Assembly (NCBI GenBank): GCA_009783295.1
Contig: WRHK01000030.1
Location: 1 to 46,401 of the forward strand
Length of the DNA stretch: 46,401 bases
Source: Promicromonosporaceae bacterium
GTDB taxonomy: Bacteria > Actinomycetota > Actinomycetes > Actinomycetales > Cellulomonadaceae
Direction: 5' to 3'
The translations under genes and the position numbers were made by a program. Each line of letters begins with the position of its first letter. Position 1 is the first letter of the stretch. Below the pieces are notes generated by a model that did not search any database, had not been told where the DNA came from, and saw only the letters and a list, made by a program, of their open reading frames with translations. Positions 17,468-26,993 of the stretch are shown one piece after another.

Positions 17468-20035
17468 ATGACGGACGAGACCACCGGCGGTATCCCGGAG
17501 CTCCCCGAGGTGCACCACGGCCGCATCGAGCAGGTCGACCTGAACCTCGAGATGCAGCGCAGCTACCTCGACTACGCGATGAGCGTCATCGTGGGCCGCG
17601 CGCTGCCCGACGTGCGTGACGGCCTCAAGCCCGTGCACCGCCGCGTCATCTACGCGATGTACGACGGCGGCTACCGCCCCGACCGCGGCTTCAGCAAGTG
17701 CGCGCGCGTCGTCGGCGACGTCATGGGCAAGTACCACCCGCACGGCGACTCCGCGATCTACGACACCCTGGTGCGCCTCGTCCAGGACTGGTCGCTGCGG
17801 TACCCGCTGGTGGCCGGCCAGGGCAACTTCGGCTCCCCCGGCAACGACCCGGCCGCGGCCCCTCGCTACACCGAGTGCCGCATGGCCCCCATCGCCATGG
17901 AGATGGTCCGGGACATCGACAAGAACACCGTCGACTTCCAGGACAACTACGACGGCGAGGAGCAGGAGCCGGTCATCCTGCCGTCCCGCTTCCCGAACCT
18001 GCTGGTCAACGGCTCGGCGGGCATCGCCGTCGGCATGGCCACGAACATCCCGCCGCACAACCTGCGCGAGGTGGCCGAGGGCGCCCGCTGGCACCTGGCC
18101 AACCCGGAGGCCACGCGCGAGGAGCTGCTCGCCGCCCTGATGCAGCGCATCAAGGGCCCGGACTTCCCCACGGGCGCGCAGATCCTCGGCACCAAGGGCA
18201 TCGAGGAGGCCTACCGCACGGGCCGCGGCTCGATCACGATGCGCGCCGTCGTGAATGTCGAGGAGATCCAGAACCGGATCTGCCTGGTGGTCACCGAGCT
18301 CCCGTACCAGGTCAACCCCGACAACCTGTCGGCCAAGATCGCCGACCTGGTCAACGACGGCCGCCTGCAGGGCATCGCCGACATCCGCGACGAGACCTCG
18401 GGCCGCACGGGCCAGCGGCTGGTCATCGTGCTCAAGCGCGACGCCGTCGCGAAGGTCGTGCTCAACAACCTCTACAAGCACACGCAGCTGCAGGACACGT
18501 TCGGTGCGAACATGCTCGCGCTGGTCGACGGCGTGCCCCGCACGCTCAGCCTCGACGCGTTCATCCGGCACTGGACGTCGCACCAGATCGACGTGATCCG
18601 CCGTCGGACGGAGTACCTGCTCGCCGACGCCGAGAAGCGCATCCACATCCTGCGCGGCTACCTCAAGGCCCTCGACATGCTCGACGAGGTCATCGCGCTC
18701 ATCCGCCGCTCCCCCGACGCCGAGCAGGCCCGCACCGGCCTGATCGCGCTGCTCGACATCGACGAGGAGCAGGCCGGCGCGATCCTCAACCTGCAGCTGC
18801 GCCGCCTGGCGGCCCTCGAGCGGCAGCGGATCATCGACGAGCACGCGGTGATCGAGACGGAGATCGCGGACTTCCGCGACATCCTCGCCAAGCCGGAGCG
18901 TCAGCGCACCATCGTCCGGGAGGAGCTCGACGGCATCGTCGACAAGTACGGCGACGAGCGCCGCACGCACATCCTCCCGTACGACGGCGACATGTCGATC
19001 GAGGACCTCATCCCCGAGGAGGAGGTCGTCGTCACGATCACGCGCGGCGGCTACGCCAAACGGACCCGCACCGACGCCTACCGCCAGCAGCGGCGTGGCG
19101 GCAAGGGTGTGCGCGGCACGCAGCTGCGCGAGGACGACATCGTCGAGCACTTCTTCACGACGACGACCCACCACTGGTTGCTGTTCTTCACCAACCTGGG
19201 CCGCGTCTACCGGGCCAAGGGCTACGAGCTGCCCGAGGGCGCCCGCGACGCCAAGGGCCAGCACGTCGCCAACATGCTGGCGTTCCAACCCGGCGAGCGC
19301 ATCGCCCAGGTGCTCGACCTGCGCGACTACGACCAGGCCGAGTACCTGGTGCTGGCCACCCGCCGCGGCCTCGTGAAGAAGACCCGCCTGCAGGAGTACA
19401 ACTCGCCGCGCTCGGCCGGCCTCATCGCCATCAACCTGCGCGAGGACGAGGAGGGCAACCCCGACGAGCTCATCGGCGCCATGCTGGTGGACTCGGACAA
19501 CGACATCATCCTGGTGTCGCGCAAGGGCCAGTCGATCCGCTTCCCCGCGAACGACGAGAGCATCCGCGCGCTGGGCCGCGCGACGTCGGGCGTGACGGGC
19601 ATGAAGTTCCGCGAGGGCGACGAGGTGCTGGCCGCCGCCGTCGTCCGCGAGGACGCCTTCCTGTTCACCGTCACCGAGTCCGGTCTCGCCAAGCGCACCG
19701 AGCTGTCGGTGGAGAACTACCGGCAGCAGGGCCGCGGCGGCCTCGGCATCCGCGTCGCGAACCTCCCGGAGGAGCGCGGCGACCTGGTCGGTGCGCTCGT
19801 CGTCGACTCCGGTGACGAAGTACTTGTGATCATGGAGCGAGGAAAGATCGTCCGTTCTGCGGTCGACGAGGTTCGGGCTACTGGCCGCACCACCCAGGGT
19901 GTTACCTTCGCCAAGCCTGACAAGGGCGACCGCATCATCGCCGTCGCCCGGAACGTCGAGCGACGCGACGACGACGAGTCGGCTAGCGTGGACGGAGCTG
20001 CGCCGCCCGCGCAGGCCGACGACGCCGGCCAGTGA
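17468..20035 (+). CDS. gyrA: DNA gyrase subunit A
   Basis: The 855-residue breakage-reunion subunit. The active-site Tyr is residue 134 (APRYTE). The quinolone-resistance region reads [10 protein letters not shown], with Ser95 and Asp99 at the positions of E. coli Ser83 and Asp87, the usual drug-sensitive residues. The C-terminal beta-pinwheel repeats are present, including the GyrA-box-like [11 protein letters not shown]. There is no intein. It lies 47 nt after gyrB and is probably cotranscribed. Confidence 0.98.
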   Translation: MTDETTGGIPELPEVHHGRIEQVDLNLEMQRSYLDYAMSVIVGRALPDVRDGLKPVHRRVIYAMYDGGYRPDRGFSKCARVVGDVMGKYHPHGDSAIYDTLVRLVQDWSLRYPLVAGQGNFGSPGNDPAAAPRYTECRMAPIAMEMVRDIDKNTVDFQDNYDGEEQEPVILPSRFPNLLVNGSAGIAVGMATNIPPHNLREVAEGARWHLANPEATREELLAALMQRIKGPDFPTGAQILGTKGIEEAYRTGRGSITMRAVVNVEEIQNRICLVVTELPYQVNPDNLSAKIADLVNDGRLQGIADIRDETSGRTGQRLVIVLKRDAVAKVVLNNLYKHTQLQDTFGANMLALVDGVPRTLSLDAFIRHWTSHQIDVIRRRTEYLLADAEKRIHILRGYLKALDMLDEVIALIRRSPDAEQARTGLIALLDIDEEQAGAILNLQLRRLAALERQRIIDEHAVIETEIADFRDILAKPERQRTIVREELDGIVDKYGDERRTHILPYDGDMSIEDLIPEEEVVVTITRGGYAKRTRTDAYRQQRRGGKGVRGTQLREDDIVEHFFTTTTHHWLLFFTNLGRVYRAKGYELPEGARDAKGQHVANMLAFQPGERIAQVLDLRDYDQAEYLVLATRRGLVKKTRLQEYNSPRSAGLIAINLREDEEGNPDELIGAMLVDSDNDIILVSRKGQSIRFPANDESIRALGRATSGVTGMKFREGDEVLAAAVVREDAFLFTVTESGLAKRTELSVENYRQQGRGGLGIRVANLPEERGDLVGALVVDSGDEVLVIMERGKIVRSAVDEVRATGRTTQGVTFAKPDKGDRIIAVARNVERRDDDESASVDGAAPPAQADDAGQ

Positions 20036-20058
20036 GCGAAACGAAGCCGAGGGGAACG

Positions 20059-20838
20059 ATGACCACCGAGAACGACGCCCGCAGGACCACCGTGCCCTCC
20101 GTGCCTCCGGTCCCCCCGCCACCCGCGCGTCCGGTCGGCAGCGTCCACGCCCCCGCGGGCGTGGACGAGCTCGAGGGTGACGGCGTCCGCGCGGGCGCCG
20201 TCAAGGCGGCGCGCGCCGCGCTCGCCGCGGCCAAGGACGCGGCCAAGCGCGTGCAGGCCGTCGCGACCGGCGAGCCCGACGTCGCCGACGCGAACGCCCC
20301 GGCAGGTGCGACGCCTCCCCCGGCGTCCGCGCCGCGCCCGGCGATGCACTACACGGCCGGCCCGACGCGCCTGACGCCCGACGGCCGCCCCGTCCCCGGT
20401 GCTCCCGGCGGTGCCGGCGGCCCTGGCGGCGGCCAACCCGCGCCGACGCGCCCTGCGCAGCCCTCCGGGCTGGGCGGCCCGCGCCGCGTGCGGCTGACGG
20501 TGTCGCGCGTCGACCCGTGGTCGGTCATGAAGCTCGCGTTCCTGCTCGCCGTCGCGATCGGGATCATGACGGTGGTCGCGGCCGCCGTGTTCTGGTTCGT
20601 GATCGACGGGCTGGGCGTCTTCTCGACGATCCAGACCTTCATCAGCGAGGCCGTCGGCCAGCAGACCAACGTCAACATCACCCAGTACGTGGCGTTCGAC
20701 CGCCTGGTGTCCCTCGCGACGCTGATCGCCATCGTCAACATCGTGCTGCTGACCGCGATCGCCACGATCACGGCCATCCTGTACAACATCACTGCCGCCC
20801 TGGTGGGCGGGGTGCACGTGACCCTCACCGACGACTGA
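20059..20838 (+). CDS. DUF3566 membrane protein
   Basis: A 259-residue protein. A Pro/Ala-rich cytoplasmic N-terminal region (1-145) leads into the DUF3566 domain (VRLTVSRVDPWSVMKLAFLLAVAIGIMTVVAAAVFW) with two membrane helices at about 155-180 and 218-245. The function is unknown. It is nearly always immediately downstream of gyrA in actinobacteria. The ATG at 20059 has a GAGGGGA site; an alternative GTG at 20032 overlaps the gyrA stop but lacks one. Confidence 0.88.
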   Translation: MTTENDARRTTVPSVPPVPPPPARPVGSVHAPAGVDELEGDGVRAGAVKAARAALAAAKDAAKRVQAVATGEPDVADANAPAGATPPPASAPRPAMHYTAGPTRLTPDGRPVPGAPGGAGGPGGGQPAPTRPAQPSGLGGPRRVRLTVSRVDPWSVMKLAFLLAVAIGIMTVVAAAVFWFVIDGLGVFSTIQTFISEAVGQQTNVNITQYVAFDRLVSLATLIAIVNIVLLTAIATITAILYNITAALVGGVHVTLTDD

Positions 20839-20903
20839 CGCGTTGCGTCGCACGTCACGGTCCGACGTTTTGGCGACGGGCCGGGGCTACGGTAAGGTTT
20901 CGT

Positions 20904-20930
20904 GCTGCTGGCGCCCCACGGGGCAGCAGC
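20904..20930. terminator. Hairpin between DUF3566 gene and tRNA-Ile
   Basis: GCTGCTG...CCCC pairs with GGGG...CAGCAGC around a short loop, with a 3-nt bulge on the left. It could end the gyrBA-DUF3566 transcript. A TACGGT at 20888-20893 might instead be a tRNA promoter -10, in which case the hairpin lies in the pre-tRNA leader. Confidence 0.4.
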
Positions 20931-20934
20931 AGAT

Positions 20935-21011
20935 GGGGCTATAGCTCAGGCGGTTAGAGCGCTTCGCTGATAACGAAGAGGTCCGAGGTTCAAGTCCTCG
21001 TAGCCCCACCA
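20935..21011 (+). tRNA. tRNA-Ile (GAT)
   Basis: A 77-nt cloverleaf with acceptor arms GGGGCTA/TAGCCCC. The anticodon stem CTTCG/CGAAG encloses loop CTGATAA (anticodon GAT), the T-loop is GGTTCAAGTCC, and CCA is encoded at 21009-21011. Its place after gyrA and DUF3566 is conserved in actinobacteria. Confidence 0.97.
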
Positions 21012-21091
21012 CCGCACGGCGTCCTGGCGAGAATCGCGAGGGCGCCGTCGCCACAAGAAGGACCCAGTCGATCCAGCCGAGGAGGCGTTCG

Positions 21092-21211
21092 ATGAAGAAG
21101 CTGCTCCTGCTCCTGATCGTTGCGGCGGCGGGCTTCGCCGTCTGGCGAAAGGTCTCCGCGGGCAACGCAGAGCGCGACCTCTGGTCCGAGGTCACCGACA
21201 CTCTCGAGTGA
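21092..21211 (+). CDS. DLW-39 family small membrane protein
   Basis: A 39-residue peptide beginning MKKLLLLLIVAAAGFAVWRK, a single membrane helix, and ending with the family-defining DLW segment in ERDLWSEVTDTLE. Its length is exactly that of the DLW-39 family, found between tRNA-Ile and tRNA-Ala in many actinobacteria. A GAGGAGG ribosome-binding site lies just upstream. The function is unknown. Confidence 0.9.
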   Translation: MKKLLLLLIVAAAGFAVWRKVSAGNAERDLWSEVTDTLE

Positions 21212-21236
21212 GCACCGCGCCCCCGACGGGGCGCCC

Positions 21237-21312
21237 GGGGCCATGGCGCAATTGGTAGCGCACCTGCTTTGCAAGCAGGGGGTTAGGGGTTCGAGTCCCC
21301 TTGGCTCCACCA
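21237..21312 (+). tRNA. tRNA-Ala (TGC)
   Basis: A 76-nt cloverleaf with acceptor arms GGGGCCA/TGGCTCC, including the G3-U70 wobble diagnostic for alanine. The anticodon stem CCTGC/GCAGG encloses loop TTTGCAA (anticodon TGC), and CCA is encoded. Its 3' end borders the accessory island and is the likely integration site of the decayed integrase element. Confidence 0.97.
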
Positions 21313-21314
21313 CG

Positions 21315-21349
21315 GATGACCTGGGCTGATGCGTTCGGCCCGGGTCATC
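21315..21349. terminator. Terminator after tRNA-Ala
   Basis: GATGACCTGGGC pairs with GCCCGGGTCATC (one T-G pair) and is followed by the pyrimidine-rich TCCTTTATC, giving good intrinsic-terminator geometry 2 nt past the tRNA CCA end. Confidence 0.8.
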
Positions 21350-21415
21350 TCCTTTATCTCCGACGGCCTGAGTCTGTCTAGCAGTCTGTCTATCGATCTC
21401 GGATCGAGGTCGTGA

Positions 21416-22400
21416 CTAGGCCGTTCTCGGGGTCGGTGGTCCGTCCGTGTCGATCGTTGTCGGCGCGTTCCAGAAGACATCGTCCATGACACTCGCAGCC
21501 GACTGGATGACAGGTCGGAGCTCGTGGCGGTACACGACCTCGTTGACCGCGATCCCTGAGTGACCCATGAGCGTCGAGATCTCCTGGATCGGCAACCCGC
21601 TCTGCGACAGGATCGAGACGAAGGAGTGTCGCAGGTCTCGCGGCGTCCACTCCTGCGGCTCAACGCCGGGAACCAGCGTCAGGGCCGAGCGGAACATGCG
21701 CAACACGTTGTGCCGGTCCTGCGGGGTGCCCACCTCCGAGGGGAACACGAGGCCGTGGTCCTTCCAACGGTTCCCGACCTCTGCGGCGGCCGAGTCTTGG
21801 TCGTTCTTGTGCTTGGTCAGGACTCCGACGACGAGATCTGAGAGGGCGAGTGTTCGCCGTGACTTCGGAGTCTTCGTGTCGCCGCCTACCCGGACGGACC
21901 TCCACACCTCGATGTGGGGTGGGACATCGCCGTCGGGTCCAGGTGGACGTGCTTCCACTGGAGTGCGCGTGTCTCTTCGGGGCGGAGACCCGTGAGGAGC
22001 GAGACGACGATGTAGGCGTACATCTTGTGCTCCCGTGTCGTTGTAGCACCGCCTCGGCCTGCTCCAGCGTGAGCGACCTCGAGCGGCGTCCTTGTCGGCC
22101 CCTGGGCACCGTGGAGAGGTCGACGACGTTGCGCTCGGCCAAGCCTGCCTTCACCGCGGACGTGATCGAGCGGTTGAGGACCGATCGGATCTGCTTCAGC
22201 GTCGACGTCGAGAGCTTGGGTGAGAGCTTGAGCAGCCAGCGGTCGACCTCGTCGGTGCGGAGGTCCTTCACCTTGCGGCCACCGAGGTGCGGCTTGATGT
22301 GGTTGAGGTGTGCTCCTCGTTTCCCGACTTGGTGCTGTCGCTGACGTCGGAACGGGCGAGCTCGAGCCACCGCTCGACGCCGCCAAGCCCGCCTCGGACG
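21416..22400 (-). pseudogene. Decayed tyrosine-recombinase integrase
   Basis: Integrase-family pieces run in order on the minus strand but in different frames. The core-binding domain begins GGVERWLELARSDVSDSTKSG (about 22400-22310), then shifts frame to HLNHIKPHLGGRKVKDLRTD through LTLEQAEAVLQ (about 22310-22040). It shifts again to YAYIVVSLLTGLRPEETRAL, containing the first catalytic Arg (about 22030-21935). It shifts once more to the C-terminal domain, with TPRDLRHSF, LMGHSG and the catalytic Tyr in EVVYRHE (about 21935-21416). At least three frameshifts are therefore needed, and the extreme N-terminus is not recognisable. It points away from the island and toward the 3' end of tRNA-Ala. 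It should be non-functional unless the frameshifts are sequencing errors. Confidence 0.88.
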
Positions 22401-22611
22401 CTTGACCCCCATCGAGTACGAAGTCACCATGACCACTCAGGTCGCACTCGCCGACTGAGACCACCTGTCACCTAACCGTGCAGCAGTCCCCTTCACCCTG
22501 CGACACGTCGCTGTGTCTGCCGCGTGGTCAGGTGCACTGTCCGAGGCCGTGGGTACGATCCGATTGACCGCCGCTGGCTGCCGGCAGAGAGAACGAGTTG
22601 GTGGGTGACGC

Positions 22612-25600
22612 TTGGGCAACGAGAAGGTTCCCCCGGGCGGCGCCGGCGATCGTGACCAACGGGTCGAGATGATGTGGCGCGACGGCCACTCCCTCCAGGA
22701 GATTGCTCGGGAGTCTGGGCTGTCAAACGACCAGATCGAGAAGTTGCTTGCCAAGGTCGGCCTCGGTCGCCCCCGCCCTGGAGTCCGAAAGCCGAAGTTG
22801 AGAACACCGACGAGTTCGAGCCGGACAGTCCTTCGACGCGACCCACGTGGAAACGACCGTGATCGACGGATCCATGAGTTGTGGCGCGACGGCCACACTC
22901 AGTCCGAGATTGCCCAGGTCGTAGGACTCTCGCAGGGTCGCGTGAGTCAGATCCTCGCGTCGGCGGAGCGCCCGCAAGAAGGTTCGGATGCCGAACCTAT
23001 GGGCAGCGCCGATCGTCCCTTGGGTCGGCGGTCCGAGGGTAATGGTGGTCACGGTGCTCGGGGGCCGGATCCTAGGGGTGACCGTGACCGCCGGATCCAG
23101 GAGATGTGGCGCCTCGGCCACACGCAGGCCGAGATCGGTCAAGCTCTGGGTCTGACGCGTGGTCGTGTCAGCCAGATCCTCGCAGCCGACGATGGTGTCG
23201 ATCGCGAGGCTGCGCGCGCGGCGCGCGCGGCAGCCCGTGAAGCCGACGAGGCCCGCCTTCGGAGACGCGTACTCGCAGTGGCTGCCACCGGACTTGCACG
23301 CTCGGCAGCTGACGTCGCGGTCATGAGTGGGTCGGACGAGAGGGCGGTGCGCCGCGTTGGCGGTCGGACGCTCTCCGCGTTCCTGGGAGTTGACAAGCAA
23401 GGCCCGGCTCGCTGGTCCGAGGACGAGATCCTCGAGGCTCTGCGCATGGCGGCCACGTACGAGTGGCCGCTGTCGCGCGCTGGCTACCAGGCACTCGTTG
23501 ATGAAGGCGAGGTTCAGGGTCCGAGCGCCCAGCGGATCGAGCAGCTTTACGGCTGGGCAGCTGCATGCGAGCTTGCCGGAGTGGAGAGTCCGCGGCGGGA
23601 AGGCCGCGACTACCAGTCGAACTGGACCGACGACGACATCTGGCACTACGCCCGCCGATACGTCGAGCAAAAGGGGCCGACGGCTGGCTTCAGTGGATAC
23701 GACATCTGGCGGGCGGAACACGCTCCGGGAGCTCCGTCGAGCGGCGTGCTCCGGGGGCGGCTCGGACGATGGAACGAGGTGCGCCGCAGCATCTTGATCG
23801 AGGGAGAAACGATGAACCACGACGCGCTTGCCGGCCCGGAGGCACTGCGTTTCGACGAACACCTCGGGGCGCGGATGGACGACGGGAGCCGAGTCCGGAT
23901 CTGGAAGTCCGTCATCGACATCCTCGAGCGCGGTCCGCAGCGCGGTGGAGTCGGCGGCCAGACCGGCCTTGCTCTTGGCTACGTCCAGTCTGGCAAGACG
24001 ACTTCGATAACGGCGCTCATCGCAGCCGCAGCCGATCAGGGCTACCAGATCATCGTCGCGCTCCTCGGCGGAACGAACCTCCTGCTCGACCAGAACAAGG
24101 ACCGGCTCGAGGCTGCCCTGGGCACGCAGTCGCGCAAGGACTACCGATGGGTCACCGAGACCAACCCCTCGGGGGTTGCTACCGCCAAGCGGATCGGCGA
24201 CCGAGTCGACAACGGTCGGGCTGTCCTAATCCCAGTGCTGAAGCACGCGGGCCGACTGACCGCTCTGGCTGCGGTTCTCGACGGCGTGCCGGGGATCGAG
24301 CAGGTGCCGGTGCTGATTATCGACGACGAGGCGGATCAGGCCTCGCTCAACACGAGCTCGACGACCGAAAGCAAGACCTACGAAGCCATCCGTATCCTTC
24401 GCACCCGCGTGCCGAAGCACCTCTACGTTCAGTACACCGCGACGCCGTACGCGCCGTTGATGCTCGACGCGGACGATCTGCTGAGCCCGGACTTCGTGGA
24501 GTTCCTCGAACCGGGGAACGGGTACACCGGCGGCCGTGAGTTCTTCGTGGAGTTCGCCGACCAGGTGATTCGAGATGTCCCCCTCCTCGACGAACAGCCG
24601 GCCAAAACGCTTCCTCTCGAGCTCCCTCGCAGCCTCACCGCAGCCCTGGGCTCCTTTATCGCAGGGGCGGCGATGCTGGTCGAGAATCAGCCGGACGCGG
24701 CCCCGGTGAGCATGCTCATCCACTCGACGCAACGGAACGACGTCCAGGAGCGATACCGCTTCTTGGTCGAACGTGAGCTCAGGAAATGGCGGTCGGTGGC
24801 AGACAAGGCGGCCTCGCTCGCGGATCTCCCGGAGGCGGTCCAGAAGGAGCGAGGGATCCTCACGGAGCGGGGTGCACCCGACCTCGACGACAACGCCTTC
24901 GTCGACAAGGTGAGGTGGGTGCTGAGGGAAACTTCCCTGTGGCTCGTGAACTCGACCTCGGCGCTGAACAAGGTGGCCTGGAACGTCACGCCGGTGCACA
25001 TCCTCATCGGTGGCAACAAGCTCGATCGCGGCTTCACCGTCGAGGGCCTGACCGTCACCTACATGAACAGGCCACCGAGCGCCCAGGTCGACACACTCGA
25101 GCAGCGGGCACGTGCCTTCGGGTATCGACGCGACCAACTGCCGTACTGCCAGTTCTTCGCGACCAAGCGAACCATTCGGTCCCTGCGCGACATCGTCTTC
25201 ACCGAGTACGACCTGCGGGCGCGGCTGCAGGACCACGTCGACGCCGGTGGGACCGTCCACTCTTGGGCTCGTGACGTCGGGCTCATGCTCCCGGACGGCA
25301 TGAAGCCGACCCGCGACGCTGTCGTGAGCCAGCTCGACTATGTCGGCATGGGCTGGTCAGCGGTCCGGCTGCCGCGCACGACACCGGCCTCGATCGCCAC
25401 GAACCAGTCGATCGCCGAGGCGATCGGACTGTTCGTTGCCCCGCCTACCGACTATGGGCGACTCTCTCTGCGAACCGTCCACCTCACGGTCGCTGACGTC
25501 ATCGAGCGGATCGTGACGCCCTGGTCCGCAGACGACTACGGGCCGTCGTGGCGCCTGCGTGATGTAACCGATGCGCTGGAGCGCCATCACGACCAGATGC

Positions 25601-25887
25601 AGGAAGTCCCTGTCATCTTGATGGAGGACGACGGGCAGGCGCGCCGCCGTAAATGGGATGTCGAGACGGGCTTCGTCAACCTGTTCCAGGGCCGCGACGT
25701 CGTTCGTGGAGGCGGCGGGCCGTCCTATCCCGGTGACCGCGTCATCGGCGGCATCGCCGACGACCCGGGCACCCTCGTCGTTCAGATTCATCGGGTCGTT
25801 CGTCGTGACGACCCGGCCACCGAGCTCCTCGCGCTCGCCGTGCATCTCGGCAACCGCAAGATCGTCCGAAAGGGAACCTTCGCATGA
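22612..25887 (+). CDS. Triple-HTH / HNH-repeat / Z1-domain helicase-like ATPase
   Basis: A 1091-residue multidomain protein. Three homologous HTH units lie at residues 14-50, 82-118 and 157-193; the second and third share the pattern RDRRI(H/Q)E(L/M)WR.GHTQ.EI. Two repeats resembling the homing-endonuclease-associated (HNH_repeat) domain follow, at 267-327 and 337-398, each opening with a Trp-(S/T)-x-D motif. From about 401 begins a superfamily-2-like motor: Walker A GYVQSGKT (456-463), DDEAD (571-575), YTATPYA (608-614), and the Z1 hallmarks IGGNKLDRGFTVEGL (799-813) and DTLEQRARAFGYR (827-839). The start is TTG at 22612. An internal ATG at 23812 (codon 401) has a strong GAGGGAG site and could yield the motor alone. 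It overlaps the ParB-like gene by 4 nt. Z1 helicases are known partners of C5 methylases and Vsr in restriction-like loci. Confidence 0.85.
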   Translation: MGNEKVPPGGAGDRDQRVEMMWRDGHSLQEIARESGLSNDQIEKLLAKVGLGRPRPGVRKPKLRTPTSSSRTVLRRDPRGNDRDRRIHELWRDGHTQSEIAQVVGLSQGRVSQILASAERPQEGSDAEPMGSADRPLGRRSEGNGGHGARGPDPRGDRDRRIQEMWRLGHTQAEIGQALGLTRGRVSQILAADDGVDREAARAARAAAREADEARLRRRVLAVAATGLARSAADVAVMSGSDERAVRRVGGRTLSAFLGVDKQGPARWSEDEILEALRMAATYEWPLSRAGYQALVDEGEVQGPSAQRIEQLYGWAAACELAGVESPRREGRDYQSNWTDDDIWHYARRYVEQKGPTAGFSGYDIWRAEHAPGAPSSGVLRGRLGRWNEVRRSILIEGETMNHDALAGPEALRFDEHLGARMDDGSRVRIWKSVIDILERGPQRGGVGGQTGLALGYVQSGKTTSITALIAAAADQGYQIIVALLGGTNLLLDQNKDRLEAALGTQSRKDYRWVTETNPSGVATAKRIGDRVDNGRAVLIPVLKHAGRLTALAAVLDGVPGIEQVPVLIIDDEADQASLNTSSTTESKTYEAIRILRTRVPKHLYVQYTATPYAPLMLDADDLLSPDFVEFLEPGNGYTGGREFFVEFADQVIRDVPLLDEQPAKTLPLELPRSLTAALGSFIAGAAMLVENQPDAAPVSMLIHSTQRNDVQERYRFLVERELRKWRSVADKAASLADLPEAVQKERGILTERGAPDLDDNAFVDKVRWVLRETSLWLVNSTSALNKVAWNVTPVHILIGGNKLDRGFTVEGLTVTYMNRPPSAQVDTLEQRARAFGYRRDQLPYCQFFATKRTIRSLRDIVFTEYDLRARLQDHVDAGGTVHSWARDVGLMLPDGMKPTRDAVVSQLDYVGMGWSAVRLPRTTPASIATNQSIAEAIGLFVAPPTDYGRLSLRTVHLTVADVIERIVTPWSADDYGPSWRLRDVTDALERHHDQMQEVPVILMEDDGQARRRKWDVETGFVNLFQGRDVVRGGGGPSYPGDRVIGGIADDPGTLVVQIHRVVRRDDPATELLALAVHLGNRKIVRKGTFA

Positions 25888-26993
25888 CCGATGGCCAGTC
25901 CGGAGTGCGCTCCGGTGTCCCCATGCAGGTGCCAATCTCGGCCCTGCTGCTCGATCCGTACAACCCGCGACTCCCCGAGTCGCTTCGCGGTGGTGAGCAG
26001 CCAGACCTTGCCGTGGTGCTTGAGATGGGCTTCGACGCCTTCGCGGTCGCACAGTCCGTGGCAGACAACGGCTTCTTCGCCGCCGAACCGTTGATCGCCA
26101 TCCACGCTGAGGAGGCCGACAAGTACATCGTCGTGGAGGGGAACCGGCGTCTGACCGCGTTGCTCGGGCTCTCGCACCCGGAGATTCGCGAACAGTTCGC
26201 CGAGCCCACGCGGTGGGAGGACGTGGCAACAAAGGCCGAGATGTCGCCCGACGTCGTCATCCCGATCGTCGTCCATCTGAACCGTGAGGCGACCCATGTC
26301 GAGGTCTCGCGGGCTCACGTCGTCGGCAAGCTCCAGTGGCGGCCCTACATGCAGGCCCGGTTCATCGCCGCGCGAGTCGCCGAGGGTCGCACCATCAAGG
26401 AGGTCGCCGACCTGATCGGCATCACCAAGAGCAAGGCCGCCGACCTCTACCGCGACCAGGCGATCGTCGCTCAGGCGGAACAGGCGGGCCTGAACACCGG
26501 TGAGGTCGAGCGGGCCTTCTCTGTGCTGACCGTCGCGATGGGCAACACCAAGCTCCGTGACCACATCGGTGCGCCCCTGGGCTCGCGGCTCGAGCCCGGT
26601 GACGACCCTGTGCCGGCGGGCAAGATCAACGAGCTCAAGGAGGTCATCTCATGGGTGTTCGGTGACGAGGACGCCGAGCCTGTCATCACCGATTCGCGCC
26701 AGATGAGTGCTCTCGGAAACGTGGTCGCAAGCGAGGTCGGCCTGTCTGCGCTCCGTTCAGGCAAGAGCCTCGACGAAGCGAAGCAGCAGGTCCAGAGTGC
26801 GGGCATGGATCCGCGTGAGCGCCTCGTCAAGCGGATAACAGCGGCCACGAACGCGCTCGGCGCCGCCAGCGATGACCTCGCCGAGTACGCCAGCGACAAG
26901 CAGGTCGTCGGGCTTCTCTCGGACCTAGAGTCCCTTGTCGAGTCCATGCGCAACGTCGTCGACCAGGCGGCGATCGAGGCGCAGGAGCCGTGA
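25884..26993 (+). CDS. ParB/Srx-domain protein of the Z1 operon
   Basis: A 369-residue protein, not the chromosomal ParB. A ParB-like N-terminal domain starts near residue 16 (VPISALLLDPYNPRLP) and has the nucleotide-pocket motif YIVVEGNRRLTALLGL (81-96). The segment HVVGKLQWRPYMQARFIAAR and an HTH (TIKEVADLIGITKSKAADLY, 170-189) follow. The C-terminal half is helical with no motif I recognise. The ATG overlaps the Z1 stop and its own stop overlaps the next GTG, so translation looks coupled. By family, ParB/Srx folds bind CTP or cleave DNA; here the role is probably DNA recognition or nucleotide-gated loading of the helicase (inference). Confidence 0.8.
   Translation: MTDGQSGVRSGVPMQVPISALLLDPYNPRLPESLRGGEQPDLAVVLEMGFDAFAVAQSVADNGFFAAEPLIAIHAEEADKYIVVEGNRRLTALLGLSHPEIREQFAEPTRWEDVATKAEMSPDVVIPIVVHLNREATHVEVSRAHVVGKLQWRPYMQARFIAARVAEGRTIKEVADLIGITKSKAADLYRDQAIVAQAEQAGLNTGEVERAFSVLTVAMGNTKLRDHIGAPLGSRLEPGDDPVPAGKINELKEVISWVFGDEDAEPVITDSRQMSALGNVVASEVGLSALRSGKSLDEAKQQVQSAGMDPRERLVKRITAATNALGAASDDLAEYASDKQVVGLLSDLESLVESMRNVVDQAAIEAQEP

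Noticed and set aside
17465..20122. An 885-codon open frame on the minus strand opposite gyrA
   Set aside because: It is antisense to intact gyrA, is His/Arg/Val-rich low-complexity sequence with no motif, and is explained by third-position GC bias.
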